Position numbers and translations under genes: made by a program. From NCBI RefSeq assembly GCF_022682495.2, contig NC_071389.1:57620239-57684238 (forward strand): a stretch of 64,000 bases of DNA, given 5' to 3'. Origin of the DNA: Desmodus rotundus. Taxonomy: Eukaryota; Chordata; Mammalia; Chiroptera; Phyllostomidae. A model generated the notes under the pieces. The model was not told where the DNA came from, did no database searches, and was given only the letters and a program-made list of their open reading frames with translations. This document shows positions 46,750-58,335 of this stretch, piece after piece (the stretch's first letter is position 1; the number at the start of each line of letters is the position of its first letter).

Positions 46750-46980
46750 AGAGGAACATAGGGGAGAAGCCTTGGTTTGTTATTTATGAGTATTACCTTC
46801 AACAAATAACCTCTCTAAGCTTCAGTGTCTGTAATTAAAAAAAAAAAGAAAAAAGAAAAAGAAAAGAACAGCAAAGAAAAGGAAAGAAATAAAGGTAATG
46901 ATGGACCCCAGGAAAAGGGTTGTTGTGAAGTTTAAAAGAAAGGAATCATTTTAAGTTTTTGATTTCATGCTTAGCATTTA
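46750..46980 (+). repeat. MIR SINE with an internal A-rich expansion
   Basis: AGCCTTGGTTTG, AATAACCTCTCTAAGCTTC, AGTGTCTGTAATT, then an A/G-rich tract, then GGTAATGATGGACC and GGGTTGTTGTGAAGTTTAAA. The two halves are in MIR order. The A-rich tract lies where the AAAATGGGGATAATAAT segment should be. Confidence 0.6.
46835..46895. repeat. A-rich (AAAAG)n low-complexity tract
   Basis: Homopurine A/G tract inside the MIR. Confidence 0.9.
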
Positions 46981-47032
46981 CCAAGCACTCTGTGAGTTTT
47001 AGTTACTTCTTTTATTTTTCTTACCCACACCC

Positions 47033-47287
47033 AAGGACATTTTTTTCATTACTTTTAGAGAGGGGCAAAAGGCAGAGGGATAACATGGATGTGAGAGGAA
47101 AGCATCAGCATAGATTGGTTGCCACCCAGACACGCCTGGACTGCGGATGGCATGCGCCTGGACTGGGACTGTGCACGTCCAGACCAGGGATGAACCCGCA
47201 ATTTAGGTATGTGTTCCAACCAGGAATAGAACCTGCAACCTTTGAGTTTGGGCCCAGACTCCCACCAGCTGAGTTACACCAGCCAGG
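47033..47287 (-). mobile_element. Ves-related SINE, long variant with internal repeat
   Basis: Reverse orientation with the head at right: CCAGCTGAGTTACACCAGCC and AGGGC. Its complement begins GCCCTGGCTGGTGTAACTC, as in the long Ves at 15020. The middle holds an unusual segment with GCCTGGACTG present twice (about 47135-47164), which the other seven copies lack. The 136-codon plus-strand frame over it is a SINE translation and not a gene. The boundary on the tail side is approximate. Confidence 0.8.
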
Positions 47288-50174
47288 GCAGTTACTTTGT
47301 CATTATTATATAAATAGGTTTACTGAGTTAATTGAAAGAAAAATGAAAGGTGTTAAGAAGTCTAAGTAAGATTAGATTTAAAGAATCCTTCCCAGATGAA
47401 TAGTGCAACCTGGTATTAAACTAAAAATACTGTTTTTTGTATATTTATACCTTCTGCAAAGAGTAAGCTTAGGCTTCACAGGACTCTCTAAGAGACTGCC
47501 TGCTGTAATTTTTCTAATCTGACACTAGTTATGCCACATTGATCAAGTCACTTCAGTTTCGATGCAGAACAGTAAGATCAGAAGAATGCCCAACTCTCAT
47601 CTTTAGCACACCCTTTGTTTCGCTCACCAGAAATGTTATTTCATACAACCATCTTTATGTTTCAGTGAGTAGCATTGAAACCCCAGCTTCCTTGCTGTTT
47701 GGCAAATGTTCTAATTGGTTATGGTTTGCTACCTTGGGCTCACTATTAGACAAAATTGCAACAAAAGACATCAGTAAAAATGCAGAAAGCTTCAGATTGT
47801 TAAAATCACGAATGTTATTAATACTATTAAAATGCTAATTGCTGTTTAGCGGAGATTCAGTTGCAATTCTAAGGGAGGAAATGCTTAGGCAGCAGGATCT
47901 GAGCCATGGGTTGTTTGTTCCGCAAAGGGAAGAAAATTCACTTTTGTTTAATTTATATAAACAAGAAGGCATTCCAAGGAGGTACACTGAAGTGACTGCC
48001 GACCTCCTTGGGCTGGAGCCACCTTCAGCTTCACTCCACCCTAGGTGGTCCTTAATTGCCACTGGCTGTAACTTATTGTTCTCACTGCACATGACCTTGG
48101 ATGCAAAACTAAAGCACTATGAATTAGTCCCTGTAATATTCTGTGTTTAACATCTATATTGTCACCAGTCATTATTCAGAGGACAAAAACAAACAGCCAT
48201 ATCTATCTTCTTCTTTTTTTTAAAGTCCATTCTATTGTTTCCTACAAACTCCCTAAATGAATCACCCTATACAAGAGTGAAACAATTCATTTCCATTATT
48301 TTCTGGAACAAAGATCTACAGAATTAGAAGATGATACTAAAATAAAACATAGAATATTTTTAAACAATAGGAACCCTCAAATATCTTGACTTCCCCCACC
48401 TATGTTTCTACCATCTTCCTTTTTTTCCATTATCTGTTTTAAAATAAAAGAGGATTCCAAAGCACGTTTATTAAAATACAATGATTTAATTCACCCATTA
48501 ATGCTTTATTCATTGATAAAATGTAGTAACCACAGGGAGAAAATAGCAACAGCTTAACAGCTAGGAAAAAAAAAAAGACAGAACAGTGTACTGCATTAAA
48601 TGGAGAATACCTGATTAAATGGTGAATACCTGCAAGAGGAAGTGAGTTAATAAAAATTCAATTACTCAAATGGGAACTTTTCCAAGACCCTAGGGTTAAC
48701 ACCTAGATTAAACTCTCCCTTCTCTTGCTCTCTCTTTCCCTAAATATACCCACACAGAGAGTTTTATTAATGGTCACAAGTGTTTAAAATGCCCTGGTTT
48801 TTTGAAGGCAAGAGGTAAACGTTACAACTAAAATAGTTGCCATATCATCAAGTGAGAAAGGTTTCACATAGACACAGGGAACTAACAATAATAACAACAA
48901 CTACAAATATTATATTAAAGTGACAAAATGTTTCAGCCACCACACAGAACACTCAAAGGTAGATCCCAGCACTGGACATGAAAATTAATAAACAGTCACT
49001 GAAGAGGACAGGATGACTCACACAGGAATCAGGTCATTGCTCTTTGATTATAGTTCTTCCTTAGATTGTCTCTTCGAGGTTATATAAGGTATATTGTGAA
49101 CCTCTTTTTAGGATTTGAACATAAAAGAAAATAGACTTATAGATGGTGTTAAAAGATCTTTGTATTCTACTTCCATACCTTGAAACACATGGTTATTTTA
49201 ATGGAGACAAAAATAAATAAATAGGAGCCTGTGAAATACAGATTTTGAAATATTTTTATATCTCTAAAGAGTACTGAACTTTCAGAATGATATTGTACTT
49301 AGTTGGGTGGTTACACAGACTGGGATTGCTTAGATGTTCAGTAATTGATTATGGGAGGCAAAAGATGAGCAGTTAAGTCTGGGGAGAAGAAATAGGAATT
49401 TACCTGAAAGAGGAAGACATCAAAAAGTTTGGCCCCAGTTAAAAATTCATAGACAAATTCTGCTGGAAAGGGAGGTAAGAGCTCAATGAATAAGTTATCT
49501 AAACACCAGGAAATTAATGGTCAATCAACCTTCCCTTTTCCTTAATATATCACTAGTTTTAAAGAGCATAATTTGATATAGTATTTTTATAATAGTTTGA
49601 CAACATATGTAATTAAAGGAATATATTTTCTTGTTATTTTTCTGGGGTCTCTGTACCCTATTCTCTCTTTCCAGAGTATTTTCTTGGCTGTTAGTTTCCT
49701 CCACAACACCTTCATTTTCCTATTATAATTCATTGTACTCTATCCACTTTTTCAAATTATACTTTCTTCCACATAATTAGATTAAAAACAGTCAGTAATT
49801 GAAACTTCTACCTGATAATGAAAGCTTCCTTAGCTTTACAAATACCAGGACAAGTCTCTGAACTTACTCCTTGAAAAGACCTACTTCTTAAAGCAATGTT
49901 ATCCACACTTGACTCTCTTGGGGATTTGCTTCTTCCACGTTAACTCACCTAAATGCATTGTGTCCCCAGTCAGACTGACCTAAAGAGAGTAAGACAGTGT
50001 CTATCCTATACACTGCTGTTCTCCCAAAATTTAGCATGGAATTGCAAACAATGCAAGTAAATAATAAACAATTGTTAAGTTAATTCTGACTGTATATAAC
50101 ATAGAAGGAATAATTGACCTCCAGTACCTTAGACTCCTCAGTTACAAAGTAATAATTTAAAAGTGATGATATTG
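47288..50174. other. Mostly single-copy DNA
   Basis: About 2.9 kb with no young repeat. The plus-strand reading frame from 47539 to 48150 has a single stop (TAA at 47836-47838), giving 99- and 103-codon segments with no recognised domain. Composition there is more balanced than its surroundings. A weak L2/MIR-like 3' end lies at about 49985-50085 (GTGTCTATCCTATACACTGC, then AATAATAAACAATTGTTAA). Otherwise nothing is recognised. Confidence 0.5.
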
Positions 50175-50340
50175 ATACCATTTTACAATTACCAAATCCT
50201 CCTTAAGTGTCACACAGTGTTGTAAACACTGTACACACTAACCCACTGAAACACCGCAAGTCTGAGATGTAGTTGCTGTTCTAACCTCCGTTATATACAT
50301 GGAAAGCAGCACTGCAAGTCCAGCGCGTGGTAAGAGATGG
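50175..50340 (-). repeat. MIR-class SINE fragment
   Basis: Reverse order: ATTTTACAATTACCAAATCC, GTGTTGTAAACACTGTACAC, CTAACCCACTGAAACACC, GAGATGTAGTTGCTGTTC, ATATACATGGAAAGCAGC. It resembles the CACTTTACATGTATTAACTC and GAGGTAGGTACTATT parts of a reversed MIR. Confidence 0.5.
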
Positions 50341-50974
50341 AGGTGATCTGCATGTTAACTAACCAATTTAAACTGCTGATACTGACATTTTACTTTGAAA
50401 CTCTTTAATATATCTCAATTATTAAATATCGCTTGTGTTCTTTAGATTCCCTTTCATGTAATAGCTGTATCTGTAAGATCTTCATTATGCCTTAACATAC
50501 CATATGTATCTTCTTAATATTCTTAAGGATAAACTTTATATAAATATACCATCTCAATCATTTTCAAGTTATCAAAAATATGCTCTTATTCATTCATTTG
50601 AAAATTGATTTTCTTATTTTTTTCTCACTACAAACTTTAGCTGCCTGTTTTTAATTGGTTCCTTCCACAGATCTTTCTTACTCTTTCTCATACATCCAAT
50701 CATTGAGCAGCATCTCACAAACTTACTTGATCTCCAAATCCTTCTTTTTTTTAAAAAAAAAAGGGGGAAAATATAAACTGTTATGCTTTAATTAGTATGA
50801 TTATAATGGGACATGCCTGTCTTCTTCACTAATTGAATTTCTATCACACGTTGTGTTTCAGATTCACAATTACTTGTTTTCTTGACATCCAATACATTTG
50901 TAATTTTGTGTACTTTGACCCTATTGCTTACAATCCAAATTTAAATCAAATGTGGTTCATGTAGCAAAGATACT

Positions 50975-50997
50975 CGTTGTTGTTGTTGTTGTTGTTT
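50975..50997. repeat. (GTT)n microsatellite
   Basis: Seven GTT units followed by TT. Confidence 0.9.
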
Positions 50998-52661
50998 TGT
51001 ATTTTTTAATTAGCTTTATTCTCTCAGTGACTAGATCAAGTTTCATTTTACATCCCAAAGGAGCCTATGTTTCTTCTATATGGCAGAATACTTAAATAAT
51101 ACCAGTATTCTCAGATGTGAATATTGCTATATCTTTTTTTTCTACCCTTCTAAGAATCACAAAGTCAGAGAGCATTTTAAATGTTGGTCCCTGGCATGTG
51201 TCATCAGTTTGGTGCAAGTAAACTTGTAAAAATTCTCTGCAGGTTTAAACGTTTACTTGCTATAGTCAGTAGGATTCTGAAAAAGCCCACCCAGGACCAC
51301 CCTGCAGACCCAGACCCCGTGCCAGGTACAAGCATGGGCCCATTGTACCTCAGTGTCTTCCCACTCCACACCCACTGAACTAGGATGAGTCTTCTCTTGG
51401 AATTCCAGACCTCCTTGTTTTAAACAGCGGGCCATGACTTTATTTGAGCTGTTCTTAAAAAATTCTCAACACAAGGGTTGAAGTAATTCAGGAAAAGGGA
51501 AAAAAATGAATTGCTGCTTTAATTTTGCCTTTTTAATTGGACTGTTTACTGAGAGTTTGAATAAAATTGTTGATGGTTAAATGAGAGACTGGACTCTTTA
51601 TGTCTCCAAAAGGAAAGACACTTGCTTCCCCAACTGAAATAGCCAATGGGGTGACAATAGCTGTTCAGATTCCAGAGTCCCAACTGACAGAGATGGGCAC
51701 CTGGAGTCATCCAGTGTGGTAACCATGGAAAAGCTGCAGGGAGACCCAGGGAGAAGGGCAGGGCACCTTGGAGTGGGTTTACCCTAAGAGAGAGCAGCCC
51801 ATGCCTTAGAAAGTGTTTTTGTTCTGGCAGCATCTGGGAAACTCTTGCTGGCCCTTCCTTGGGATTTCTTAGGTGACTAGGAATCTTCGTGGGGTTGCCT
51901 GTACAAAAAACATTTCTAGGTCATGAAGCAGTCCTCTAGGGATATTTACCACATTTGACTCCTTTGGAGATGTGCATGTAAAGGCTAGTTTTCCCTACAA
52001 CTTTTTCCATACTCTACAAATCTCAAAATTAACATGGAAAATTGTTCCCCCGAGGCCATCCAGCCCTAGGGCAGTCAGCTACCCATTAATACTAAGTTGA
52101 CCAAGATGAGGACAGTTTGATAACTCTAAATTATTCTTTCACCCAGAATTAGAAAAAAGCTGGCTATACAATAAGGCAGAAAGAAAGGAAAGCATATTTC
52201 ATTGGTCTCTCAAAGTTTCAGAGTATTTAGATAAATGGATCAACCCATGATGTCATTTGGTGCCATATCAATTCTTTGAGGTATTAAAAATGGCCGTCCT
52301 TATTTTAAAAGGGGAAAGGTCATTTGGAACTTGACTTGTCAAGCAAAAATATAAATTGAATAAGGTCTCCAACACAAAATTTGGATCCAACCACTTGTAA
52401 AGGTAAGATAATTTTCTACCTTTGGATGGTATTTTTAAAATTAATTTAAAGGCATGTACTTATAAGGATTTGGGTATTCTAAAATTCTTGGAAATACAGA
52501 AATTAACTTAATTCTTTTCAATTTCATGGGTTCTAAGATTAATTCTTTGTAAATAAAGACCAGTTAATTATTGGTTTAAGTAGAACACACTAGTCTTATT
52601 TTACTGGGTTTTACAAAAAATAAGCCCATGTTAATAATTGACTCTGATGTCTATTAAATAT

Positions 52662-52739
52662 ATTTCCAGAGGTTATAAAATATCTTAAATATATTTGCCA
52701 GTAAAATAGCCTATGTTTCTAGAGGTTATAAAATGTCTT
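52662..52739. repeat. Pair of 25-bp direct repeats
   Basis: TTTCCAGAGGTTATAAAAT at 52664 and TTTCTAGAGGTTATAAAAT at 52717 share 18 of 19 bases, and the similarity continues for a few bases on each side. The period is 53 bp. Confidence 0.8.
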
Positions 52740-54842
52740 TATAAGCTTGTCTAACTAAAGTATATTAATCACTTACTTTTTAGTTTTCATTAGAATTTGA
52801 AGTTTTAAAGATTAAAATCTTAATATATGTAGGAATAACTTTTCAGTGTTCCAGAAGGTAAAATACTTCAAAGGATATTTTTTAATGGTAAATTGCAACT
52901 AAAGTACTATAAAATAAGTGATAAAAATATCTAGGGTATATTATATGGGTAAATAATGATTGTAAATTAGATAAATAACTGGGGACTTGGAAAATTCAAG
53001 ACAGCTGCCTGTTTCTTTTTTTGGCTCCCTGATATACTCCATTTTTTGGTTTTTACATCCCTTCATACATGGCATGTTAATGAATGTAAGCTGAATGTAT
53101 ATGAAGGAACTTATCAGCTGATATTATAGAAAGGGGACATTTTATAATATTGCCAATGTTTGATAGAGTGACTTCAAGAAAATGCCAAGCTGGTAACTGC
53201 CTTCTTTCACAGCCAGCTCCCAGGACAAAAGAATTTAGATATTGGTTTTTGGAAAGGACATCAAATAAAATACACTCCTCAGCCTTGCTGGAAGGAACCT
53301 TAGTAGGCAGCTAACCACAAAAGGACACCTACCCCTGTCACTCACATCCACCTACGATGGACATCAAAGACTCCTCAAGGATGAGAAGCAGTTGACATCA
53401 GAGACAGGCAGCTATCCCAAGACATTAACAAGACCTGTCTAACTATAGCTTGATATTGAATGCAGAATCCATTTCATTTGTCTTTACCTATATTCTAAGG
53501 ATATTAGTCATAATAATATTTATACTTGCTCTTGGGGGGGTTCTATATAGTCCCACCCTTTATGATTACTGAATATTACCCCTTTTAAGGCGTATGTCAG
53601 TTTTATACTAAATGCTAAATACATAAAAATGAGATAATTGGCAAAACTCTAATTATGAGTTCACAGAATAGAAATGATCCAGGATGCTTTGTTTGCAATG
53701 AGAGCCGTAAGATCTGACCACCTTCCATTTACCTACTCTTCTCTTTTTGGGAAATAAGTGGCTTTAACTCAGATGCCATAGCTACAGTACCCCATCCCCA
53801 GTGGTCATCCAAACAATGCTCATACCAAGATTTCCTAGGAATGAGCCCCCCTAGCTCTGCGAGACCACAATATCTAACTAAAGGTTTGTCATTAATATAC
53901 CCTTCATATCGATGTATGACCAAAAGCTGGAACTTTGGATAAAAACAAGGGTTCTGTGGAAAATGACATCACATGGTATTCTGATCATAAATTCCTAACT
54001 AGGCCTCTAGGTGGGTAGTCACACCCCAAGTATAACACTTCTTTAAAAGGCTCATACTTCCCTTGAGCAAGCTTGATTATCGTTTTTTTGCAAATAAGTT
54101 AACACATATTTGAAATGCCTTTATCCAGACCCTTCTTTTTAAGACATAGCTGCTATCAAGTCAGCAAATAACCTTGACTATTCTCTAATACAATCTCTTC
54201 CTTGATTTCTCACACTTTCATGTAATCTTCCTTATGCGCCCTCTTTAACTTCAAATATATGAAAAACGACTAAACTGTCATTCTAGTATTTTAGATCTCA
54301 CTCTCTGATTTGTTGTTAGTTTGGCTGAAAAAGACTCTTATAGCATTTTTCTGCAGATTTGGACATTTTTTACATCAACAATGCTTATTTGTATTTTATG
54401 TTAAAATAAAGTATTTTTTTAATTGATTACAATTATCTCTGTGACACAATGAAATTTTCTGATAAATATGCACAAAATGTGAAAAATAAAAATTATGTAG
54501 TTTCATAAAAAAATCACAAAGTCATTACAAATCACTCTAAACATTAAACAGAAGTGATCTGAAAAATAAAATAATTCTCATTGGCAAAAGGCAATGCTGG
54601 TTTTACCCCGTCTAACTAAGGACAAAACAAAAACATATGTCACTTTTCTTTCTATCTACTGCCATACAAATTTTATTTATTTTTCTGTAAAACATCTTTT
54701 AAAAGTTTTCTATGTTCATGTTCAGTTTCTCCCTTCACATTATTTATTTAACTTAATCCCACCTGGTGTTCCCTCTCAAATGCTCTACTGAAATTATAAC
54801 TCTCAAGGTAATCAATGTACTCCATGTTGATGAATCCAATGA

Positions 54843-56737
54843 TCATTTTAAGTATATTTTATTGATTATGCTATCACAATTGTCCCAATTTTTTCTCCCC
54901 TTTATCCCCCCTGCCCTGCACCCCCACCCTCCACCATCCCCCACCTTAGTTCATATCCAAGGGTACATATAAGTTCTTTAGCTTCTCCACTTCCTATACT
55001 ATTCTTTACCTCCCCTTGTCTATTTTGCACCTACCATTAATGCTTCTTATTCCCTGTACCTTTTCCCCCCATTCTCCTCCTCCCCTTCCTGGGTGATAAT
55101 CCTCCATGTGATCTCCATTTCTGAGATTATGTCCCTATTCTAGTTGTTTGCTGAGCTGTTTTATTTATTTTTTTTAGGTTCAGTTGTTGATAGTTTTGAG
55201 TTTGTTGTCATTTTACTGTTCATAGTTTTTGATCTTCTATTTCTTAGATAAGTCCCTTTAACATTTCATATAAGGGCTTGGTGATGATGAACTCCTTTAA
55301 CTTGACATTATCTGGGAAGCACTTTATCTACCCTTCCATTCTAAATGATAAGTTTGTTGGGTAGACTACTCTTAGATGTAGGCCCTTGCCTTTCATGACT
55401 TTGAATACTTCTTTCCAACCCCTTCTTGCCTGCAATGTTTTTGTTTTTGTTTTTGTTTTTTGAGAAATCAACTGATAATCTTATGGGCACTCCTTTGTAG
55501 GTGACTCTCTCCTTTCCTCTTGCTGCTTTTAAGATTCTCTTCTTATCTTTAATCTTGGGTAACTTAGTTATGATGTGCCTTGTTGTGTTTCTTCTTGGAT
55601 CCAATTTCTTCGGGACTCTGAGCTACTTGGACTTCCTGGAGGCCTATTTCCTTCACCAGATTGGGGAAGTTTTCCTTCATTATTTGTTCAAATAAGTTTT
55701 CAGTTTCATACTTTTCCTCTTCTCCTTCTGGTACCCCTATGACTCAGATGTTGGAGCATTTAAAGTTGCCTGGAGGTTCCTAAGCCTCTCCTCATTTTTC
55801 TGAATTCTTGTTTCTTCATTTTGTTCCAGTTGGATGCTTATTTATTTTGTTCCAAATTGTTGATTTGAGTCTCAATTTCCTTCCGTTCACTGTTAGTTCC
55901 CTGTATATTTCCTTTATTTCATTTTGTATAGCCTTCATTTCTTCCTTTATTTTGTGACCACACTCAACCATTTCTGTGAGCATCCTGATTACCAGTGTTT
56001 TGAACTTTGTATCTGATAGGTTGCCTACATCCTCATTGCTTACTTCTTTTCCTGGAGTTTTGATCTGTTCTTTCATTTGGGCCATATTCCTTTTCTTGGT
56101 GCACCTGGTATATCATAAGGGGCAGAGATTTAGGTATTAGTCTGTCTGTGGGAGAGGGGCCAGAGAGGGAACAATGCTGCTTGCTCGGCTCTTGCTCCAC
56201 TTTCCATCGCTTCCCCCACTACTCACAAATGGATTGTTCACTTTCAGGTGCTGATTCCCAGATGGGTGGGTTTGTGCACATTCTAGGACCCTGTGGGTCT
56301 CTCCAGTGGACTCTTTTGTGAGGCTGGGAGTTTCTTCCACCTTCACAATCCCCACAGGATTTTACAGCCAGAGGTTTTGAGTCTTTAGTTTCATGCTCTG
56401 AAACCCTGGGTTTCATGGTCTATCTCACTCCCCTGTTGCTCCTCCAAGCTTATCCACACATGAATGGGAGAACAACCAGTCTGCCAGCCATTGCCTCACC
56501 TGGCTGGGTCAGTCCCCTGCCTTGCTGCAAGTCCTCTCTGCCTGGCTGCCCATCTCTGCCCCTCCTACCAGTCTGGATGAATGTTTCTTTATCTCCTTGG
56601 TTGTCAGAATTCCTTGCAGTTTGATTTTCTGGCAGTTCTGGTTGTTTTTATTTTTAAATTGGTTGTTATACTTCTTTTGGTTGTGTGAGAAAGTGAAGCA
56701 TTTCTACCTATACTACAATCTTGGCTGGAACAACCAA
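54843..56737 (-). mobile_element. HAL1-like LINE: 5' UTR, ORF1 and 3' UTR without ORF2
   Basis: A minus-strand element of about 1.9 kb. Its 5' end lies near 56737 (complement of CAATCTTGGCTGG, the usual CCAAGAT-type L1 start). The 5' UTR runs to 56086, ORF1 to about 55246, and a purine-rich 3' UTR (pyrimidine-rich on plus) to 54843. No ORF2 sequence lies between the ORF1 stop and the 3' UTR, which is the defining layout of HAL1 (half-LINE) elements. A plain L1 with an internal deletion is the alternative. An antisense fragment of a similar element lies at 3405-3776. Confidence 0.75.
55246..56085 (-). pseudogene. Decayed LINE ORF1 (RNA-binding ORF1p-like)
   Basis: The minus-strand frame starts at the ATG at 56083-56085. 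The N-terminal part (56085-55816) is rich in Lys and Glu and ends in a coiled-coil-like stretch (KIKEEMKAIQNEIKEIYREL). After a break the central part reads GVPEGEEEKYETENLFEQIM and ENFPNLVKE, like the ORF1p RRM region. The C-terminal part (55604-55341) reads HIITKLPKIKDKKRILKAAR and KERVTYKGVPIRLSVDFS, the conserved ORF1p C-terminal domain. The total of about 280 codons is a little shorter than human ORF1p (338). Frameshifts and stops between the segments make it non-functional. ORF1p normally coats LINE RNA as trimers. Confidence 0.8.
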
Positions 56738-56894
56738 AGGTTGTTTCTCAGCCTCATATTTTACTTGTAAAAATCATATAACAGACTAGTTTTCATTGAA
56801 ACATTTTTGTCTCTATACTTCCTTAGATGTTCAGTCCAAATCAAGCTTTTTATATTCCTAACATCAAAAATTGCTGTTTTTGGAAATTTGATGT
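56738..56894. other. Short spacer between HAL1-like element and MaLR LTR
   Basis: About 160 bp, AT-rich, with no feature recognised. Confidence 0.4.
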
Positions 56895-57463
56895 CAGGAA
56901 ATGAATGTTTGTGTATCCCTAAAAATTCTTATGTTGAAACTGTAATCCTAATGTAATGATTTTGAAAGGTGGGGGTCTTTTAAAGGTAATTAGATCATAA
57001 GGGTGGAGGCCTCCTGAATAGGATTAATGCCTTTGTAAGAAGAGATCAGAGAGCTAACTAGGTGTTTTGTTTTGTTTTGTTTTCCAGGTGAGGATACAAT
57101 AAAAATTTGGTAGCTTAAAACCCCCAAAAAAGTTCTCACAGGAAATGGATTATTCTTTTAGAATGGATTATAATTTAAAATTTATTAAATTATTTAAAAG
57201 ATTTTAAATAAAATATTTCTTTTTTAATTAATTAATTTATTTTTATTCAGTTACAATTGTCTGCATTTTCTCCCCTTCCCTCCATTTCTTAAAATTTGAA
57301 AAATAAAGATTAGTGTGGAATTAAGAGGCAGGAGGGCCTTCGTAAGAACCGTGAGCTCTGCTTCTGTTCAATCGTTCAGCCTCTAGAACTGGGAGAAATA
57401 AATTTCTGTTGCTTATAAGTCACCCATGGTATGGTGCTTTGTCAAAAGAGCCCAAATGGACAG
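56895..57463 (+). mobile_element. MaLR LTR (MST/MLT1-like), interrupted
   Basis: Left part: GAATGTTTGTGTATCCC, ATTCTTATGTTGAAACTG, TAATCCTAATGTAATGATT, GGTAATTAGATCATAAGGG, TGGAGGCCTCCTGAATAGG, ATTAATGCCTTTGTAAG. Right part after a 190-bp interruption: CAGCCTCTAGAACTGGG, AGAAATAAATTTCTGTTGC, TTATAAGTCACCCATGG, ATGGTGCTTTGTC. This is the full LTR order on the plus strand, with AATAAA near the end. Confidence 0.75.
57112..57300. mobile_element. Insertion inside the MaLR LTR, including a LINE 3' end remnant
   Basis: About 190 AT-rich bases split the LTR. At 57215-57285 (AATTTATTTTTATTCAGTTAC, ATTGTCTGCATTTTCTCC, CTTCCCTCC) they resemble the reverse of a bat L1 3' end. The origin of the left part is unclear. 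Confidence 0.5.
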
Positions 57464-57509
57464 GGGCATTTGTTGGTTTTAAATAAGAGCAATACAATTC
57501 TTCCTTCTA

Positions 57510-58335
57510 GTTCAAAAATATTGGAATCTCCTCTTTCTCTCACACCTCACATCTAAATCATCAGCAAATCTTGTTGCCTCTAATTTCACAAGATATTAAA
57601 AATCCAGGCCCTGTCTGGTGTAGCTCAGTGGGTTGAATGCCAGACTGTGAACCAAAGGTTTGTCAGTTCAATTCCCAGTTGAGGCATATGCCTGGGTGAC
57701 AGGCCAGGACCCCAGGAGGTGCTCAAGAAGCAACTGTATATTGATGTTTCTCTCCCTCTCTTTGTCCTTCCTTTTCCCTCTCTAAAAATAAATAAAAAAA
57801 TAAAATCTTTTTAAAAAAATCCAATCACTTTTTACCATCTCTGCTAATACCAATTTGATCCATCCCACCATTATTTCTCTCTAGGATCACTACTATAAAT
57901 ATTTTGCTAATCAGTTGCCTAATTCTACCATTGATTCATTCCTTGCAGTCCTTTTCCAATATGGTATCAAATGATCTAGTTAAACCTAAGGCAGAGCATG
58001 TCCTTTTTCACTCAGTACTCTAGGCATTTCCTATCGTAGAGTAAAAGGCACATTCCTTCCATTGACAAAGTGCTACCTAACGTAGTTCACTATTACTTCT
58101 CTGACTTTACTTTCTTTTAAGTTCCTACTTGCTCACTTTCTCCAGTGTTATTGACTTACTTGCTCTACTTTTTCTAAATCTTATTAATTTATTAATTAAT
58201 TTATATATGTAGGTATTTATATTCAGGCATAGGTTTTCCTTTGCTGTTTTTTCTGTCTAGAATGGTCTCCCCTCGGAGGACTCTTTCTCTCCTACTATAG
58301 GGCCTGACAATAAGAATAGTAATTTGGAAATAAAT
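57510..58335 (+). repeat. Ancient interspersed repeat, hosting a Ves SINE
   Basis: Blocks on both sides of the Ves keep one order: AAATCATCAGCAAATCTTG, TTGCCTCTAATTTCAC (left); ATCACTTTTTACCATCTC, AATTTGATCCATCCC, ACCATTATTTCTC, CCTTTTTCACTCAG and GTCTAGAATGGTCTCCCC (right). This is the same ancient type as at 6926-7424. It is old and diverged, and its family name is unresolved. Confidence 0.45.
57607..57814 (+). mobile_element. Ves SINE
   Basis: Head GGCCCTGTCTGGTGTAGCTC, AGTGGGTTGAATGCCAGAC, B-box-like GTTCAATTCCC, AGGCCAGGACCCCAGGAGG, TTTCTCTCCCTCTC, CCTCTCTAAAAATAAATAAA tail. AAAAATCCA flanks it on both sides as a likely target duplication. Confidence 0.93.

Larger units (their letters stand above)
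50341..54842. other. Mostly single-copy DNA
   Basis: About 4.5 kb. It holds a (GTT)n microsatellite, a GC-richer block at about 51280-51900 without CpG clustering, and a pair of 25-bp direct repeats at 52662 and 52715. The segment 53170-54100 is more balanced in composition and could be a decayed retroelement, but no diagnostic motif was found. No gene is supported. Confidence 0.45.

Noticed and set aside
46959..47369. 136-codon plus-strand frame
   Set aside because: Translation of a Ves-related SINE in reverse with unique flanks; no known protein features.
53460..53560. Hydrophobic stretch that might be a retroviral envelope membrane anchor
   Set aside because: Only a short Ile/Leu-rich run with no neighbouring retroviral motif; AT-rich DNA readily encodes such runs.
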